NCBI RefSeq assembly: GCF_023023025.1
Contig: NZ_CP095481.1
Location: 8,445,001-8,509,000, forward strand
Reading direction: 5' to 3'
Source: Amycolatopsis sp. WQ 127309
GTDB taxonomy: Bacteria; Actinomycetota; Actinomycetes; Mycobacteriales; Pseudonocardiaceae
DNA length: 64,000 nucleotides
Each line of letters starts with the position of its first letter. The first letter of the stretch is position 1. This document shows positions 51,950 through 61,558 of the stretch, piece by piece. The notes beneath the pieces were generated by a model. The model made no database searches, had not been told where the DNA came from, and worked only from the letters and a program-made list of their open reading frames with translations. A program made the position numbers and the translations under genes.

Positions 51950-53497
51950 GTGAAAAGCCCCCGAATCAGGCACGATTGGAGCACATCCCTTGACGTCGCG
52001 CGGAAGGCGGACCTCTTGTCACACCAGCTCATCCGGGCGTTCCGGCGGGTCGGCCGGACCGACCGCGCCCTGATGCGCCGCAGCGCCCGCCTGCCGGCCA
52101 CGAAGGCCGACGACGCGCTGATGGCCCTGTCCCGGTCGGCGAACAAGTCCCGCCTCTGGTGGGTGGTGGCCGGAGGGCTGGCGGTCCGCGCGGGCTCGAC
52201 CCGGCGCGGCGCGCTGCGCGGCGTGGTCGCCATCGCCGGCGCGAGCGCCGCCGCGAACCTGATCGGCAAGCCGCTCTTCCCCCGCCGGCGCCCGGCCGAA
52301 GAAGAGATGCCGATGCACCGCCGCCTGCGGAAACGCCCGACGTCCTCGTCGTTCCCCTCCGGCCACTCCGCCTCCGCGGCGGCCTTCGCGACGGCGGTGG
52401 CCATGGAGTCCCCGCGCGCCGGGCTCGTCGTCGCGCCGCTCGCGCTCGCGGTCGCCTACTCGCGCGTCCACACCGGCGTGCACTGGCCCTCCGACGTCGG
52501 CGTCGGCCTCGCCATCGGCACCGGCGTGGGCCTGGCGACCCGGCACTGGTGGCCGCTGCACGACGACATCCCGGGCCGCTCCGCCCACGACGCCCACGCC
52601 CCGGAGATGGTCGACGGCGACGACATGCTCGTGCTGGTCAACCCGCATTCCGGGGTGAACGGGCAGGACCCGACCGCCGACGTCCGCTTCGCCTGGCCGA
52701 AGGCCGAGATCCTCTACCCCGACTTCGAGCAGGACCTGCGGGGCCAGCTCGAGGCCGAGATCGACGCCCGCGGCACCATCCGCGCCCTCGGCGTCGCGGG
52801 TGGTGACGGGACCGTCGCGGCGGTCGCCTCGGTCGCCGCCGAGCGGGACCTGCCGCTCGCCCTGATCCCCGCCGGCACGCTGAACCACTTCGCCCGCGAC
52901 ATCGGCGTCCGCTCGATGCCCGACGCCGACGCGGCCACCGACGTCGGCAACGCCGTCGGCATCGACCTCGGCGAGGTCGAGGTCGACGGGCCCGACGGCC
53001 CGGCGCACCGCTGGTTCGTCAACACCGCGAGCCTCGGCGGTTACCCGGAGATGGTCCGGCTGCGCGAGAAGCTGCAGGAAAAGCACCCGAAGTGGCCCTC
53101 GGCCGCGATCGCGCTGACCCGCACGCTGCGCAACGCCAAGCCGCTGACCGTCCGGCTCAACGGCAAGCTCACCCAGGTCTGGCTGCTGTTCGTGGGCAAC
53201 GGCACGTACGCGCCGAAGGGGTTCGCCCCCAGCAGGCGGCCCGCCCTCGACACCGGCCTGCTCGACGTCCGCTACCTGCGCGCCGACCTGCCCTACTCCC
53301 GTGCCCGGTTCCTGCTGGCGATGGTCACCCGCAGCCTCGCGGCCAGCCACGTCTACCAGGAGCTCGACGTCGCCGAGCTGGACGTCGAGCTGCTCGACGG
53401 CCACCGCCGCGTCGCCACCGACGGCGAGGTCGGCCCGCTCGGCAACCGGTTCCGCTTCAAGTCCCGCCCCAGCGCGCTCACCATCTACCGTCTTTAA
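51950..53497 (+). CDS. PAP2 phosphatase-diacylglycerol kinase fusion
   Basis: A 515-residue fusion. The N-terminal half is a PAP2 phosphatase with KPLFPRRRP (K-x6-RP), PSGHSAS and [13 protein letters not shown]; its few hydrophobic segments put it in the membrane. The C-terminal half is a lipid kinase domain with [18 protein letters not shown] and [13 protein letters not shown]. The two activities could dephosphorylate and rephosphorylate lipids such as phosphatidate or polyprenyl phosphate. GTG 51950 gives the longest form; TTG 52016 with an AAGGCGG site is a good alternative. Divergent from pafA. Confidence 0.85.
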   Translation: MKSPRIRHDWSTSLDVARKADLLSHQLIRAFRRVGRTDRALMRRSARLPATKADDALMALSRSANKSRLWWVVAGGLAVRAGSTRRGALRGVVAIAGASAAANLIGKPLFPRRRPAEEEMPMHRRLRKRPTSSSFPSGHSASAAAFATAVAMESPRAGLVVAPLALAVAYSRVHTGVHWPSDVGVGLAIGTGVGLATRHWWPLHDDIPGRSAHDAHAPEMVDGDDMLVLVNPHSGVNGQDPTADVRFAWPKAEILYPDFEQDLRGQLEAEIDARGTIRALGVAGGDGTVAAVASVAAERDLPLALIPAGTLNHFARDIGVRSMPDADAATDVGNAVGIDLGEVEVDGPDGPAHRWFVNTASLGGYPEMVRLREKLQEKHPKWPSAAIALTRTLRNAKPLTVRLNGKLTQVWLLFVGNGTYAPKGFAPSRRPALDTGLLDVRYLRADLPYSRARFLLAMVTRSLAASHVYQELDVAELDVELLDGHRRVATDGEVGPLGNRFRFKSRPSALTIYRL

Positions 53498-53499
53498 TC

Positions 53500-53522
53500 T
53501 TCGTTTACTTTCTCTCAACGAA
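53500..53522. promoter_or_regulatory. A/T-rich dyad upstream of the esterase
   Basis: TTCGTT and AACGAA are perfect arms around an 11-base TACTTTCTCTC spacer, immediately after the PAP2 gene. The A/T-rich stretch stands out and probably belongs to the esterase promoter; the TAGCGT near 53541 is a possible -10. Confidence 0.4.
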
Positions 53523-53605
53523 CCCACAGCGTCCCCTGGCTAGCGTCAAGATCGAGATGCGGGCCCTCCTGCCCGCAGCCAGGGGACGAGTGGGGTTTCG
53601 ATGCG

Positions 53606-54811
53606 GTGGCACCCGGCGCGGCGCGGATGACGCCGCAGGTCGCGGTGGATCCGGTGCTGCCGGGCGACATCACCGCCCGCGCCCGTGACCTCGGGCCGTT
53701 CGAATCGCCGTTCATCTGGCTCGCCTTCGCCACCGCCGCGGTGGCGGTGTTCGCCGCCGTGATCGCGCTCGCGCACCGGCGCCGCGTCCGCCGCTGGGGG
53801 TTCACCGCCGTCGGCGTCCTCCTGCTGCTGGCGGCGGTCACGGCGGTCAACAGCTACGTCGGGTACGTGCGCACCGCCGACGACCTCGCCCGCCTGCTCC
53901 AGCGCGGCCCCGGCGTCGTCAACCTGGCCGGCCGCCTGCTCGACGACGACCGGGAAGCCCCGGAATCCGAGTCCGAGTCAGCGCCCCACGGCGGCACCGG
54001 CGTCGCGGCCGCCGGCCAGACGATCGACGTCGTCCCGCTCCCCGACCCCGCGCACGGCGTGCCGTCGGGCAGCAACTACGTCATCCTGCCGGCCGGGTAC
54101 GGCGACCCGGCCAACGCCGCCCGCCGCTACCCCGTCGTCTACCTGATCCACGGCTACCCGTTCGGCGGCCCGCGCGACTGGCTGACCTCCGGCGACGCTC
54201 CCGGCACCCTCCAGGCCCTGCAGCAGGCCAACGTCATCGCCCCGATGATCGTGGTCAGCGTGGACATGACCGCCGGCGTCCCCAGCACCGACTGGGAGTG
54301 CCTCGACGTCCCGGGCGGCCCGCAGCTGGAGACCTACCTCGCCCGCACCGTCGTCCCGGCGATCGACGGCCGCTACCGCACGCTGGCCGACCGCGCCCAC
54401 CGCGCCCTCGGCGGCATGTCCGGCGGCGGTTTCGGCGCGCTCAACATCGGGCTGCACCACGTCGACGAGTTCGCCACCCTGGTCATCGCCCTGCCCTACG
54501 ACGACCTCAACGACTCCGTCGGCGTCCTCGGCGGCGACCAGGCCGCCATCGCCGCCAACACCCCGCGCCGCTACCTGCCGACGATGAAGTTCCCCGCCCC
54601 GATCTCGGTGATGCTGGCCGTCGGCACCGGCGCACCCACCGACGTCACGACGGCCCACCGCATCGCCGACGCCCTGCACGCCCGCGGCCAGGAGGCGGTC
54701 GTCCACGCCGAACGCGGCTTCAACCACACGTGGCACACCGCCCGGGCGACGCTGCCGTACCTGCTGGCCTTCGCCGACCAGACCTTCCGGCAGCCGTCCG
54801 CCGCGTCCTGA
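53606..54811 (+). CDS. Membrane-anchored alpha/beta-hydrolase esterase (esterase D/Ag85-like)
   Basis: A 401-residue protein: two N-terminal membrane helices (FIWLAFATAAVAVFAAVIAL and GFTAVGVLLLLAAVTAVNSY), then an external esterase domain with YPVVYLIHGYPFGG (oxyanion), GGMSGGGFGA (nucleophile Ser in G-x-S-x-G) and GFNHTWHTA (catalytic His). It resembles the Ag85/esterase D family but lacks evidence for mycolyl transfer. GTG 53606 or ATG 53627 may be the start. It converges on prcA. Confidence 0.85.
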   Translation: MAPGAARMTPQVAVDPVLPGDITARARDLGPFESPFIWLAFATAAVAVFAAVIALAHRRRVRRWGFTAVGVLLLLAAVTAVNSYVGYVRTADDLARLLQRGPGVVNLAGRLLDDDREAPESESESAPHGGTGVAAAGQTIDVVPLPDPAHGVPSGSNYVILPAGYGDPANAARRYPVVYLIHGYPFGGPRDWLTSGDAPGTLQALQQANVIAPMIVVSVDMTAGVPSTDWECLDVPGGPQLETYLARTVVPAIDGRYRTLADRAHRALGGMSGGGFGALNIGLHHVDEFATLVIALPYDDLNDSVGVLGGDQAAIAANTPRRYLPTMKFPAPISVMLAVGTGAPTDVTTAHRIADALHARGQEAVVHAERGFNHTWHTARATLPYLLAFADQTFRQPSAAS

Positions 54812-54851
54812 GCAGCGCACCTCGCGTGTTGGCCGTTCCGGTCGGCACGGC

Positions 54852-54891
54852 GCGAAAACGGGGCGCGGTCAGTGACCACGCCCCGTTTCGC
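54852..54891. terminator. Bidirectional hairpin between the esterase and prcA
   Basis: GGGGCGCGGTC (54860-54870 region) pairs with GACCACGCCCC (54874-54884 region) with one mismatch; flanking CGAAAAC and GTTTCG extend the stem with one bulge. It lies in the 88-base gap between convergent genes. Confidence 0.8.
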
Positions 54892-54899
54892 ACGAACTA

Positions 54900-55709
54900 C
54901 TACTCGCCTTCGGGCTTCTCCGGCTCGTCACCCTGGGGGTCCGGCACCGGCAGCAGCGCGTCCAGCGCCGTTCCCGTCAGGCGGCGGAACGCGCGCCGCG
55001 GGCGGTCGCGGTCCAGGACCGCCACCTCCAGCTTGATCGGCGGGTCCGTCTCGCCGTTGCCGTTGGCCGACGCACTCGCCGCCGACGACGACGAAGAGGA
55101 CGACGAACCGGCCGACGACGACGTCGCTGCGGCGGGCTGGATCGGCGTGCGCAACGCCGTCACCGCCACGCCGAGGGCCGCCTGCAGGTCCAGGCCGTCT
55201 TCGAACGTCTCCTTCAGCTTCGTGACGATCTTGTCGGCCTGGCCGCCCATCACGATGAACTGCGGCTCGTCGAAGATCGAGCCGTCGTAGGTCAGCCGGT
55301 ACAGCTGGTCCTCCGCCGCGCTCGCCCCGACCTCCGCCACGCAGACCTCCACCTCGAACGGCTTCAGCTGCTCGGTGAAGATGCTGCCCAGCGTCGCCGC
55401 GTACGCGTTCGCCAGCGCCCGCGCGCTCACGTCACGCCGGTCGTACTGGTAGCCCTTGAGGTCCGCGTGCCGGATCCCGGCGACCCGCAGGTTCTCGAAC
55501 TCGCTGTAGCGCCCGACGGCGGCGAAGCCGATCCGGTCGTAGATCTCGGACACCTTGTGCAGCGTCGCCGACGGGTTCTCCGCCACGAACAGCACGCCGC
55601 CCGCGTACTTCAGCACCACCACGCTCCGGCCGCGCGCGATGCCCTTGCGCGCCAGCTCGGAACGCTCCCGCATCAGCTGCTCGGGAGAGGCATACAACGG
55701 CATCGTCAC
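54900..55709 (-). CDS. prcA: Proteasome alpha subunit PrcA
   Basis: A 269-residue 20S proteasome alpha subunit. The N-terminal [22 protein letters not shown] is the H0 helix region that gates the pore, and [10 protein letters not shown] is the conserved beta-strand turn. It lacks an active-site threonine, as expected. An insert of about 30 residues near 195-225 is almost pure Ser/Ala/Asn and lengthens the protein relative to the roughly 248-residue mycobacterial form. It follows prcB by 58 bases. Confidence 0.95.
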   Translation of the reverse strand: MTMPLYASPEQLMRERSELARKGIARGRSVVVLKYAGGVLFVAENPSATLHKVSEIYDRIGFAAVGRYSEFENLRVAGIRHADLKGYQYDRRDVSARALANAYAATLGSIFTEQLKPFEVEVCVAEVGASAAEDQLYRLTYDGSIFDEPQFIVMGGQADKIVTKLKETFEDGLDLQAALGVAVTALRTPIQPAAATSSSAGSSSSSSSSAASASANGNGETDPPIKLEVAVLDRDRPRRAFRRLTGTALDALLPVPDPQGDEPEKPEGE

Positions 55710-55767
55710 GGTGTGCGCTCCAGGTCTTTCGGTGTTCCATCGTTCACTGGTTCAGCTCCGGCCCGCG

Positions 55768-56622
55768 TCAGGACAGCCGACGCTGCTGGCGCTCGATCCG
55801 CCCGGCGATCACGGCCTCCGCCACGGCGGCGGTCTCCGACTCCGGCAGCTGCACGGCGCCGTGCTCGGCGGTGATCGTCACGACGGACGGGAAGATCCGG
55901 CGCACCAGGTCCGGCAGGCCCGAAGCGGTGTCGTCGTCCGCCGCGTCGTACAGCGCCTCGACCGCCACCCGCGTGGCGTTCTCGACGTCGGCGTCCGGGT
56001 CGTGCAGCTTCTTGAGCGCGGACTTTGCGAACAGCGAACCCGAGCCGATCCCGGCGTACCCGCCGTTCTCCTCGTAGCGCCCGCCCGCGGCGTCGTACGA
56101 GACGATCCGGCCGGCGTGCCGCGCGTCCTCGGCCTCCAGGTCGTACCCGACGAAGAGCGGGATCGCGGCCAGCCCGGCCATCGCCATCTCGAGGTTCGCC
56201 TTGACCATCCCGGCCAGCTTGTTCGTCTTGCCGTCCAGCGACAGCGAAACGCCCTCGATCTTCTCGTAGTGCGCGAGCTCCACGGCGTAGAGGCGCACCA
56301 TCTCCACGGCCAGCCCGGCCGTGCCCGCGATGCCCACCGCCGAGTACTCGTCGGTGACGTGCACCTTCTCCATGTCGCGGCTCGCGATCAGGTTCCCCGA
56401 CGTCGCCCGCCGGTCACCCGCGATCAGCACTCCGCTCGCGAAGGTCAGCGCGACGATCGTCGTCCCGTGCGGCACGCCCAGGTCGCCCGCACCACCGGAC
56501 ATCCGGCGCTCCGGAAGCAGTTCCGGCGCCTGCACCCGCAGGAAGTCGGAAAACGACGACGTCGCCGACGAGAAGTACGCCCCCGGCAGAGCGGGACCCG
56601 AGATGCCCCTGGTGTTGTCCAT
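55768..56622 (-). CDS. prcB: Proteasome beta subunit PrcB
   Basis: A 284-residue 20S beta subunit with a 53-residue propeptide ending PHG; cleavage exposes Thr54 of [11 protein letters not shown], the N-terminal nucleophile. [12 protein letters not shown] supplies Asp and the following turn, and [12 protein letters not shown] the conserved glycine-serine region. It forms the inner rings of the core particle that degrades pupylated proteins. Length and motifs are normal. Confidence 0.96.
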   Translation of the reverse strand: MDNTRGISGPALPGAYFSSATSSFSDFLRVQAPELLPERRMSGGAGDLGVPHGTTIVALTFASGVLIAGDRRATSGNLIASRDMEKVHVTDEYSAVGIAGTAGLAVEMVRLYAVELAHYEKIEGVSLSLDGKTNKLAGMVKANLEMAMAGLAAIPLFVGYDLEAEDARHAGRIVSYDAAGGRYEENGGYAGIGSGSLFAKSALKKLHDPDADVENATRVAVEALYDAADDDTASGLPDLVRRIFPSVVTITAEHGAVQLPESETAAVAEAVIAGRIERQQRRLS

Positions 56623-56767
56623 ACGTGCTCAAAAATCCCATCTGTGCGGGCCTTGGCGGCCGTGGCCCCGCGTTCGGCGACCCCGGCCCGCACGGACCAC
56701 GGTCACCACCACGCGGAACCCCCGGCCGCCGGCTGAACGGTCGGCAAGGGCGCGAACGCCCGAGCGG

Positions 56768-56962
56768 CTACTCGCCGCCCTTCTGGACGTAGGCCCGGAC
56801 GAAGTCCTCGGCGTTCTCCTCCAGCACGTCGTCGATCTCGTCGAGGATCGTGTCGACGTCCTCGCCGAGCTTCTCGCGCCGTTCCTGACCCGCCGCGCCG
56901 GTGTCGTCGAACTCCTCGTCGGAGTCGCCGCCGCCGTGCTTTTCGATCTTTTCCTGGGCCAT
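56768..56962 (-). CDS. pup: Prokaryotic ubiquitin-like protein Pup
   Basis: A 64-residue Pup: acidic, largely disordered, with a coiled-coil region REKLGEDVDTILDEIDDVLE that binds Mpa, and the C terminus VQKGGE. The last residue is Glu, so Pup is made ready for ligation; mycobacterial Pup ends GGQ and needs deamidation first. It lies between dop and prcB, with 86- and 145-base gaps. Confidence 0.96.
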   Translation of the reverse strand: MAQEKIEKHGGGDSDEEFDDTGAAGQERREKLGEDVDTILDEIDDVLEENAEDFVRAYVQKGGE

Positions 56963-57048
56963 CTCGCCTCCCGGTGTGGCTGATGTTTCCTAGCCTACCC
57001 AGCGGCCCCGACATTCGGGGTCACCGCCGCGATCCGCGTGCGTACCGC

Positions 57049-58551
57049 CTAGTCCGAACCGGTGAGTGCCTCCACCAGCTCCTCCGCCGTCGCCGCGTTG
57101 TCCAGCAGCTTGCCGACGTGCGCCTTGGTCCCGCGCAACGGCTCCAGCGTCGGGATCCGCACCAGCGACTCCTTGCCGACGTCGAAGATGACCGAGTCCC
57201 AGGACGCCGCCGCGATCGAGCTCGCGTACTTCTCCAGCGCCCGGCCCCGGAAGTAGGCCCGCGTGTCCGACGGCGGCGTCGTGACGGCGGCCAGCACCTC
57301 TTCCTCGGTCACCAGCCGCTTCATCGAGCCCCGCGTGACCAGCCGGTTGTACAGGCCCTTGGCCAGCCGCACGTCCGAGTACTGCAGGTCCACCAGGCGC
57401 AGCCGCGGCGCGCCCCAGGCGAGGCTGTCCCGCTGGCGGTACCCCTCCAGCAGCCGCAGCTTCGCCGGCCAGTCCAGCCGGTCCGCGCACTCCTGCGGGT
57501 CCCGCGCCAGCGCGTCCAGGATCTCGCCCCAGACCCGCAGCACCTCCTTGGCGGCCTCGTCCGCGCCCGTGCGCTCCAGGTTCTGCGAAGCGATCTCGTG
57601 GTAGGCGAACTGCAGGTCCAGGCCGGTGTACTTCTTGCCGTTGGCCAGCGACACCTGCGCCTTGAGCGTCGGGTCGTGGCTGATCTGGTGCACGGCCTTG
57701 ACCGGCTCGTCCAGCTTCAGGTCGTCGAACCGGATGCCGGACTCGATCAGGTCGAGCACCAGGGCCGTCGCGCCGACCTTGAGGTAGGTCGAGTACTCGG
57801 ACATGTTCGCGTCGCCGATGATGACGTGCAGCCGCCGGTACTTGTCCGCGTCCGCGTGCGGCTCGTCGCGGGTGTTGATGATCCCGCGCTTCAGCGTCGT
57901 CTCCAGGCCGACCTCGACCTCGATGTAGTCCGCACGCTGGGAGAGCTGGAACCCGGCCTCTTCGCTCTGCTGCCCGATCCCGACCCGGCCCGACCCGGTG
58001 AAGACCTGCCGCGACACGAAGAACGGCGTCAGCCCGGCGATGATGGCGGTGAACGGCGTCGAGCGCGCGCACAGGTAGTTCTCGTGCGTGCCGTAGCTGG
58101 CGCCCTTGCCGTCGACGTTGTTCTTGTACAGCTGGAGCGGGGGCTGCCCGGGCACGGACGCGGCTTTCAGCGCCGCCTCCTCCATCACCCGTTCGCCGGC
58201 CTTGTCCCAGATGACCGCGTCACGCGCGTTCGTCACCTCGGGCGCCGAGTACTCCGGGTGCGCGTGGTCGACGTACAGCCGCGCGCCGTTGGTCAGGATG
58301 ACGTTCGCCGCACCCAGGTCCTCGACGTCCGGGTCGTGCCCCGGCCCGCCCGGGCCGGTCAGGTCGAACCCGCGCGCGTCCCGCAAGGGGGACTCCACCT
58401 CGTAGTCCCACCGGGCCCGCCGCGCTCGCGGGATGTCGGCCGCGGCCGCGTAGGCCAGCACGACCTGGGTCGAGGTGAGTACCGGGTTCGCCGTCGCGTC
58501 GCCCGGCACCGAGATGCCGTACTCGACTTCGGTTCCCATGATCCGCCGCAT
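57049..58551 (-). CDS. dop: Depupylase Dop
   Basis: A 500-residue homologue of Paf[19 protein letters not shown] is the Mg-ATP-binding start, [18 protein letters not shown] and [17 protein letters not shown] are the catalytic blocks, and the region after residue 40 carries the Dop loop ([21 protein letters not shown], in parts) missing from PafA. It removes Pup from substrates. In organisms with GGQ Pup it also deamidates it; here Pup ends in Glu, so depupylation should be its main task. MRRIMGTEV at 58551 fits homologues better than 58539. Confidence 0.96.
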   Translation of the reverse strand: MRRIMGTEVEYGISVPGDATANPVLTSTQVVLAYAAAADIPRARRARWDYEVESPLRDARGFDLTGPGGPGHDPDVEDLGAANVILTNGARLYVDHAHPEYSAPEVTNARDAVIWDKAGERVMEEAALKAASVPGQPPLQLYKNNVDGKGASYGTHENYLCARSTPFTAIIAGLTPFFVSRQVFTGSGRVGIGQQSEEAGFQLSQRADYIEVEVGLETTLKRGIINTRDEPHADADKYRRLHVIIGDANMSEYSTYLKVGATALVLDLIESGIRFDDLKLDEPVKAVHQISHDPTLKAQVSLANGKKYTGLDLQFAYHEIASQNLERTGADEAAKEVLRVWGEILDALARDPQECADRLDWPAKLRLLEGYRQRDSLAWGAPRLRLVDLQYSDVRLAKGLYNRLVTRGSMKRLVTEEEVLAAVTTPPSDTRAYFRGRALEKYASSIAAASWDSVIFDVGKESLVRIPTLEPLRGTKAHVGKLLDNAATAEELVEALTGSD

Positions 58552-58593
58552 GTCCACCACCCTACGGGGTAGGCCTAGTGGAACGATGCACCC

Positions 58594-59112
58594 ATGCCAG
58601 GCAGTGACGAACTCGTTGCCCTCTATGACCAGGCCGGCTCCGTCGTCGGCTCGACGCTGCGCAGCCGCCTCCGCCGCGAGGGCCTGTGGCACGCCGCCGG
58701 CGTCGTGCTGGTCCGTTCGGGTGACGGAAACGCGGTCTACGTGCACCTCCGGACCCCCACGAAGGACGTGTTCCCGTCCACCTGGGACTGCTGGGCCGGC
58801 GGGGTCGTCGCCGCCGGCGAGTCACCGGCGGAGTGCGCCCGCCGTGAACTGGCCGAAGAGCTCGGCGTCCACGGGGTGGAACCCGTTCCGCTGTTCACGA
58901 AGGTGTACGACGACGGCCGCAACCGCTGCCACAACTTCGCCTTCGAGGTCCGCTGGGACGGCCCGATCCGCCACCAGGCCGAAGAGATCGTCGAAGGCCG
59001 CTGGCTCCCGCTCGACGAGCTGCGCGCCTGGGTCGACGACCCGGCACCGGCACTCCCGTTCATCCCCGACGGCCGCGAAGGCGTCCAGGAGTGGTTCCGC
59101 CGCTACGGCTGA
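58594..59112 (+). CDS. Nudix hydrolase
   Basis: A 172-residue Nudix protein. The Nudix box [24 protein letters not shown] has the canonical Gly-x5-Glu-x7-Arg-Glu-x2-Glu-Glu-x-Gly residues. The N-terminal region ([29 protein letters not shown], in parts) resembles isopentenyl-diphosphate-isomerase-like/YfcD-type Nudix enzymes. The substrate is probably a nucleoside or other diphosphate. Divergent from dop by 42 bases. Confidence 0.92.
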   Translation: MPGSDELVALYDQAGSVVGSTLRSRLRREGLWHAAGVVLVRSGDGNAVYVHLRTPTKDVFPSTWDCWAGGVVAAGESPAECARRELAEELGVHGVEPVPLFTKVYDDGRNRCHNFAFEVRWDGPIRHQAEEIVEGRWLPLDELRAWVDDPAPALPFIPDGREGVQEWFRRYG

Positions 59113-59726
59113 GCTGCCGGCGCCGTCAGCTTCGCCGCCATCGCGGGCAGCAGCCGCTTCGCCGCGTCGATCGCCCGCGCCTCCGTGCTCGCCGAGACGG
59201 TCAGCCCGGACACCAGCGTGCCCCGCGCCAGCAGCACGGTGCACGTCTTGCCTTCGCACCAGGCCCGCTGACGCTCGACGCCCGCCTGGGCCGGGACGTC
59301 CACGGTGTGGCCGGTGCACTGCGCGTTCGCCACGATGTCGCCGGCCGAGCCGTCCGGGTAGGCGGCGACCCGGTGCCGCAGCACCGAACCGCTCGGGTAC
59401 CGCCAGCTCGCGGTCCGGCTGGTCGCCGACACGTCGTCCGTCAGGCAGCCCGAAGCCGCGCCGGAGCCGGGCTGCACACCCTCTTCGGCGACGTCCTGAT
59501 CGGACAGCAGCGCCCGCTCCGCGAGCAGTCCGGGGTCCGGCGCCGCCTGGGTGACCGGAGCCGCCTTCGGGGTCGGCGCCGGCGCTTCCGGCGTGGGCGC
59601 CGTCAGCGTGGCCGACGCGACCGGATCGTCGTAGTACGTCTCGAGGTTGTTCGGGTCGGGGCCGTCGCATCCCGTGAGGCCGACCAACGCGACCGCGGCC
59701 AACGCAACCACCTGGCGATGACGCAC
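59103..59726 (-). CDS. Putative lipoprotein of unknown function
   Basis: A 207-residue protein with a lipoprotein signal (VRHRQVVALAAVALVGLTGC; lipobox LTGC), a Pro/Ala/Thr-rich linker, and a globular domain with four further cysteines (SGCLTDD, NAQCTGH, AWCEGKTCTV) that may form two disulfides. No family recognised with confidence. GTG 59726 is preceded by GGAG. It overlaps the convergent Nudix gene by 10 bases. Confidence 0.75.
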   Translation of the reverse strand: MRHRQVVALAAVALVGLTGCDGPDPNNLETYYDDPVASATLTAPTPEAPAPTPKAAPVTQAAPDPGLLAERALLSDQDVAEEGVQPGSGAASGCLTDDVSATSRTASWRYPSGSVLRHRVAAYPDGSAGDIVANAQCTGHTVDVPAQAGVERQRAWCEGKTCTVLLARGTLVSGLTVSASTEARAIDAAKRLLPAMAAKLTAPAAQP

Positions 59727-59779
59727 CTGCTCCGGCCCTCCCGTAGTCCGACTGTGACTGCGCAGAGTAGTGCAGCCGG

Positions 59780-60730
59780 TCAGTCCCAGCCCAAAGAGGA
59801 CCGGTGTCGCCAGTAGTCCCCCGCATCCTCCGCCAGCCCGGCCAGCGCGGCTTCCTCCTCGGTGCTCAGCGAAAGCATGGTGGCGCGCAGGTTCGCCTCG
59901 AGCTGCGGCGCGCTCGCCGGGCCGATGACCGCCGCGCCGGCCCAGTCGTTCGCCAGCACCGCCGCCACCGCGACCGCGTCCGGCCCGGTCCCGTGCGCCG
60001 CGGCGATGTCGAGCAGCACCCGCGGCGCCTCGACCGCCAGCCGGCCGTTGGCCAGGGTTTCCTTGACCAGCACCCGCTTCCCGGCCGCGTGCGCCGCGGC
60101 CAGCGCGGGTCCCGCCGACGGCTCCAGGAGGTTCCACGTCGACTGCACCGACGAGAACACCGGCCGCCCGGCCACTTCCAGCGCGAAGGCCCGCTCGATC
60201 GCGGCCGCCTGCGCCGGCCCCGACGTCGAGAACCCGACCGCGACGCCGTTCGCCGCGAGCTCCGCCAGCGCTTCGATCAGCGGCTCGTCGGTGAACAGCG
60301 GACTGTCCACAGTGAGCGAATGGACCTGGTAGAGGCTGACCCGGTCCCCCAGCAGCGCCAGGGTTTCCGCCCACTGCACGGCGAACCGCGTCGCCGAGTG
60401 CTCCTTCACCTCGTGCACCTCGACGTCGAGCCGCCAGCCGCCGACGTAGGCGTAACCCCACTTGCTGGAGACGACGACGTCGCGGTGCCCGCGCTCGTCG
60501 AGCCAGCCGGCGAGGAACTCCTCCGAGCGCCCGTAGGACCGGGCGACGTCGACGGTGCGGATCCCCGCGGCGTAGGCGCCGTCGAGCACCGTGAAGGTCG
60601 CGGCTCGCATCGACGCGACGTCCCGCACGGCCGGCAGCGCCCCGTCCCGGCCCAGGTTGATGTACGCGGGCCGGCCCAGCGCCGCCAGGCCGAGCGCGAT
60701 GCGATCCACGCGATCCACGGGCGTACTCAT
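59780..60730 (-). CDS. Aldo/keto reductase
   Basis: A 316-residue AKR barrel. The catalytic tetrad is visible as Asp in IRTVDVARSYG (with Tyr), Lys in VVVSSKWGYAY and His in LYQVHSLTVD. It should reduce an aldehyde or ketone with NADPH. It overlaps the upstream 112-residue gene by 4 bases (ATGA) and is probably its transcriptional partner. Confidence 0.9.
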   Translation of the reverse strand: MSTPVDRVDRIALGLAALGRPAYINLGRDGALPAVRDVASMRAATFTVLDGAYAAGIRTVDVARSYGRSEEFLAGWLDERGHRDVVVSSKWGYAYVGGWRLDVEVHEVKEHSATRFAVQWAETLALLGDRVSLYQVHSLTVDSPLFTDEPLIEALAELAANGVAVGFSTSGPAQAAAIERAFALEVAGRPVFSSVQSTWNLLEPSAGPALAAAHAAGKRVLVKETLANGRLAVEAPRVLLDIAAAHGTGPDAVAVAAVLANDWAGAAVIGPASAPQLEANLRATMLSLSTEEEAALAGLAEDAGDYWRHRSSLGWD

Positions 60731-61065
60731 CCGTTCTGCTTGTGCCGGAGGATGGCGAGCCACTGGCCGGCGGTCTGGGCCTGGCGGTGGAGCTTCTCGA
60801 GGCGGGCGGCCGGGGCCCGGACGTAGCCCTTGCCGAAGACCGGCGCGATCTGACGCAGGCTGGCGCCGCCTTCGCGGGCGGCGAGCAGGGCCCAGTCGGA
60901 GGCGTCGGCGCAGGCCGCGGAGGCGCGGCGCAGCTCGCCGAGGATGTCGATGAGCTCCTGGGGGCCCACCTCCCCGGCTTCGACGGTGGCGGCGGTCGTC
61001 TCCAGCCAGGCCATGACGTCGGCTTCGGTGATGGGCGCGCGCGGCCGCCCGGTTTCTTCGCTCAC
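60727..61065 (-). CDS. Small hypothetical protein with HTH-like C-terminal half
   Basis: A 112-residue, largely helical protein. The C-terminal half (REGGASLRQIAPVFGKGYVRAPAARLEKL, in parts) resembles a helix-turn-helix, so DNA binding is possible, but no family was recognised. GTG 61065 lies only 8 bases after copy 3 of the 18-base repeat element and no ribosome site is visible, so a leaderless or short-leader transcript is possible. It is coupled to the aldo/keto reductase. Confidence 0.65.
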   Translation of the reverse strand: MSEETGRPRAPITEADVMAWLETTAATVEAGEVGPQELIDILGELRRASAACADASDWALLAAREGGASLRQIAPVFGKGYVRAPAARLEKLHRQAQTAGQWLAILRHKQNG

Positions 61066-61073
61066 GGCGTGAA

Positions 61074-61091
61074 GTATAGGTCGTTATACGC
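61074..61091. repeat. GTATA...TATAC element, copy 3
   Basis: GTATAGGTCGTTATACGC (one base different at the end) in the divergent gap between the 112-residue gene (8 bases away) and the ArsR-type gene. Confidence 0.7.
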
Positions 61092-61121
61092 TGAGGTCCG
61101 GGGACCACGCGCCGATGTCGC

Positions 61122-61137
61122 ATCGGAGTGTCGCGAT
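61122..61137. promoter_or_regulatory. Half-conserved operator upstream of the ArsR-type gene
   Basis: ATCGGAGTGTCGCGAT resembles the first 16 bases of the perfect dyad before the LLM gene (ATCGAAGTTCTGCGAT), with four differences. It lies 20 bases before the start codon, suggesting autoregulation. Confidence 0.5.
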
Positions 61138-61156
61138 GTGATCTACCATCGGAGAG

Positions 61157-61492
61157 GTGACGACGCGCGCCGAGGCCCCGCCGGAGGTCGAGCAGCTGCT
61201 CGACGTGTTCAAGGCGCTCGCGAACCCGGTGCGGCTGCGGATCCTCGGGTGGCTGCGGGATCCGGAGCAGAACTTCCTCGAGCAGCGCGGGGCGATGGTG
61301 GTCGAAGAAGGGGTGTGCGTGACGCACATCCAGGAGAAGGCCGGCCTGGCCCAGTCGACCGTCTCGGCCTACATGGCGTCGCTGCAGCGCGCCGGGCTGG
61401 TCCGCGCGACCCGGCTCGGGAAGTGGACGCACTACCGCCGTAACGAAGAGCGGATCGCCCGGATCGTCGAGGTCCTCGGCCACTCGCTCTGA
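61157..61492 (+). CDS. ArsR family winged-helix regulator
   Basis: A 111-residue ArsR/SmtB-fold protein: LLDVFKALANPVRLRILGWL is the classic start, and CVTHIQEKAGLAQSTVSAYMASLQRAGLV (in parts) the recognition region. The ELCVCDL metal motif is absent (position reads EGVCVTH, with one Cys and one His), so it may sense something other than metals. The following LLM oxidoreductase starts 66 bases on with a near-perfect operator, making it the likely target. Confidence 0.9.
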   Translation: MTTRAEAPPEVEQLLDVFKALANPVRLRILGWLRDPEQNFLEQRGAMVVEEGVCVTHIQEKAGLAQSTVSAYMASLQRAGLVRATRLGKWTHYRRNEERIARIVEVLGHSL

Positions 61493-61532
61493 CCACTCCC
61501 CTCCCCTGGCGAGTTCCCGACGGTTGACTCAT

Positions 61533-61556
61533 ATCGAAGTTCTGCGATACTTCGAT
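61533..61556. promoter_or_regulatory. Perfect operator ATCGAAGT-8-ACTTCGAT before the LLM gene
   Basis: Arms of 8 bases (61533-61540 and 61549-61556) flank an 8-base spacer. The site ends 2 bases before the ATG of the LLM gene, so bound repressor would block the start of the gene. The adjacent ArsR protein is the obvious binder. Confidence 0.8.
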
Positions 61557-61558
61557 GC

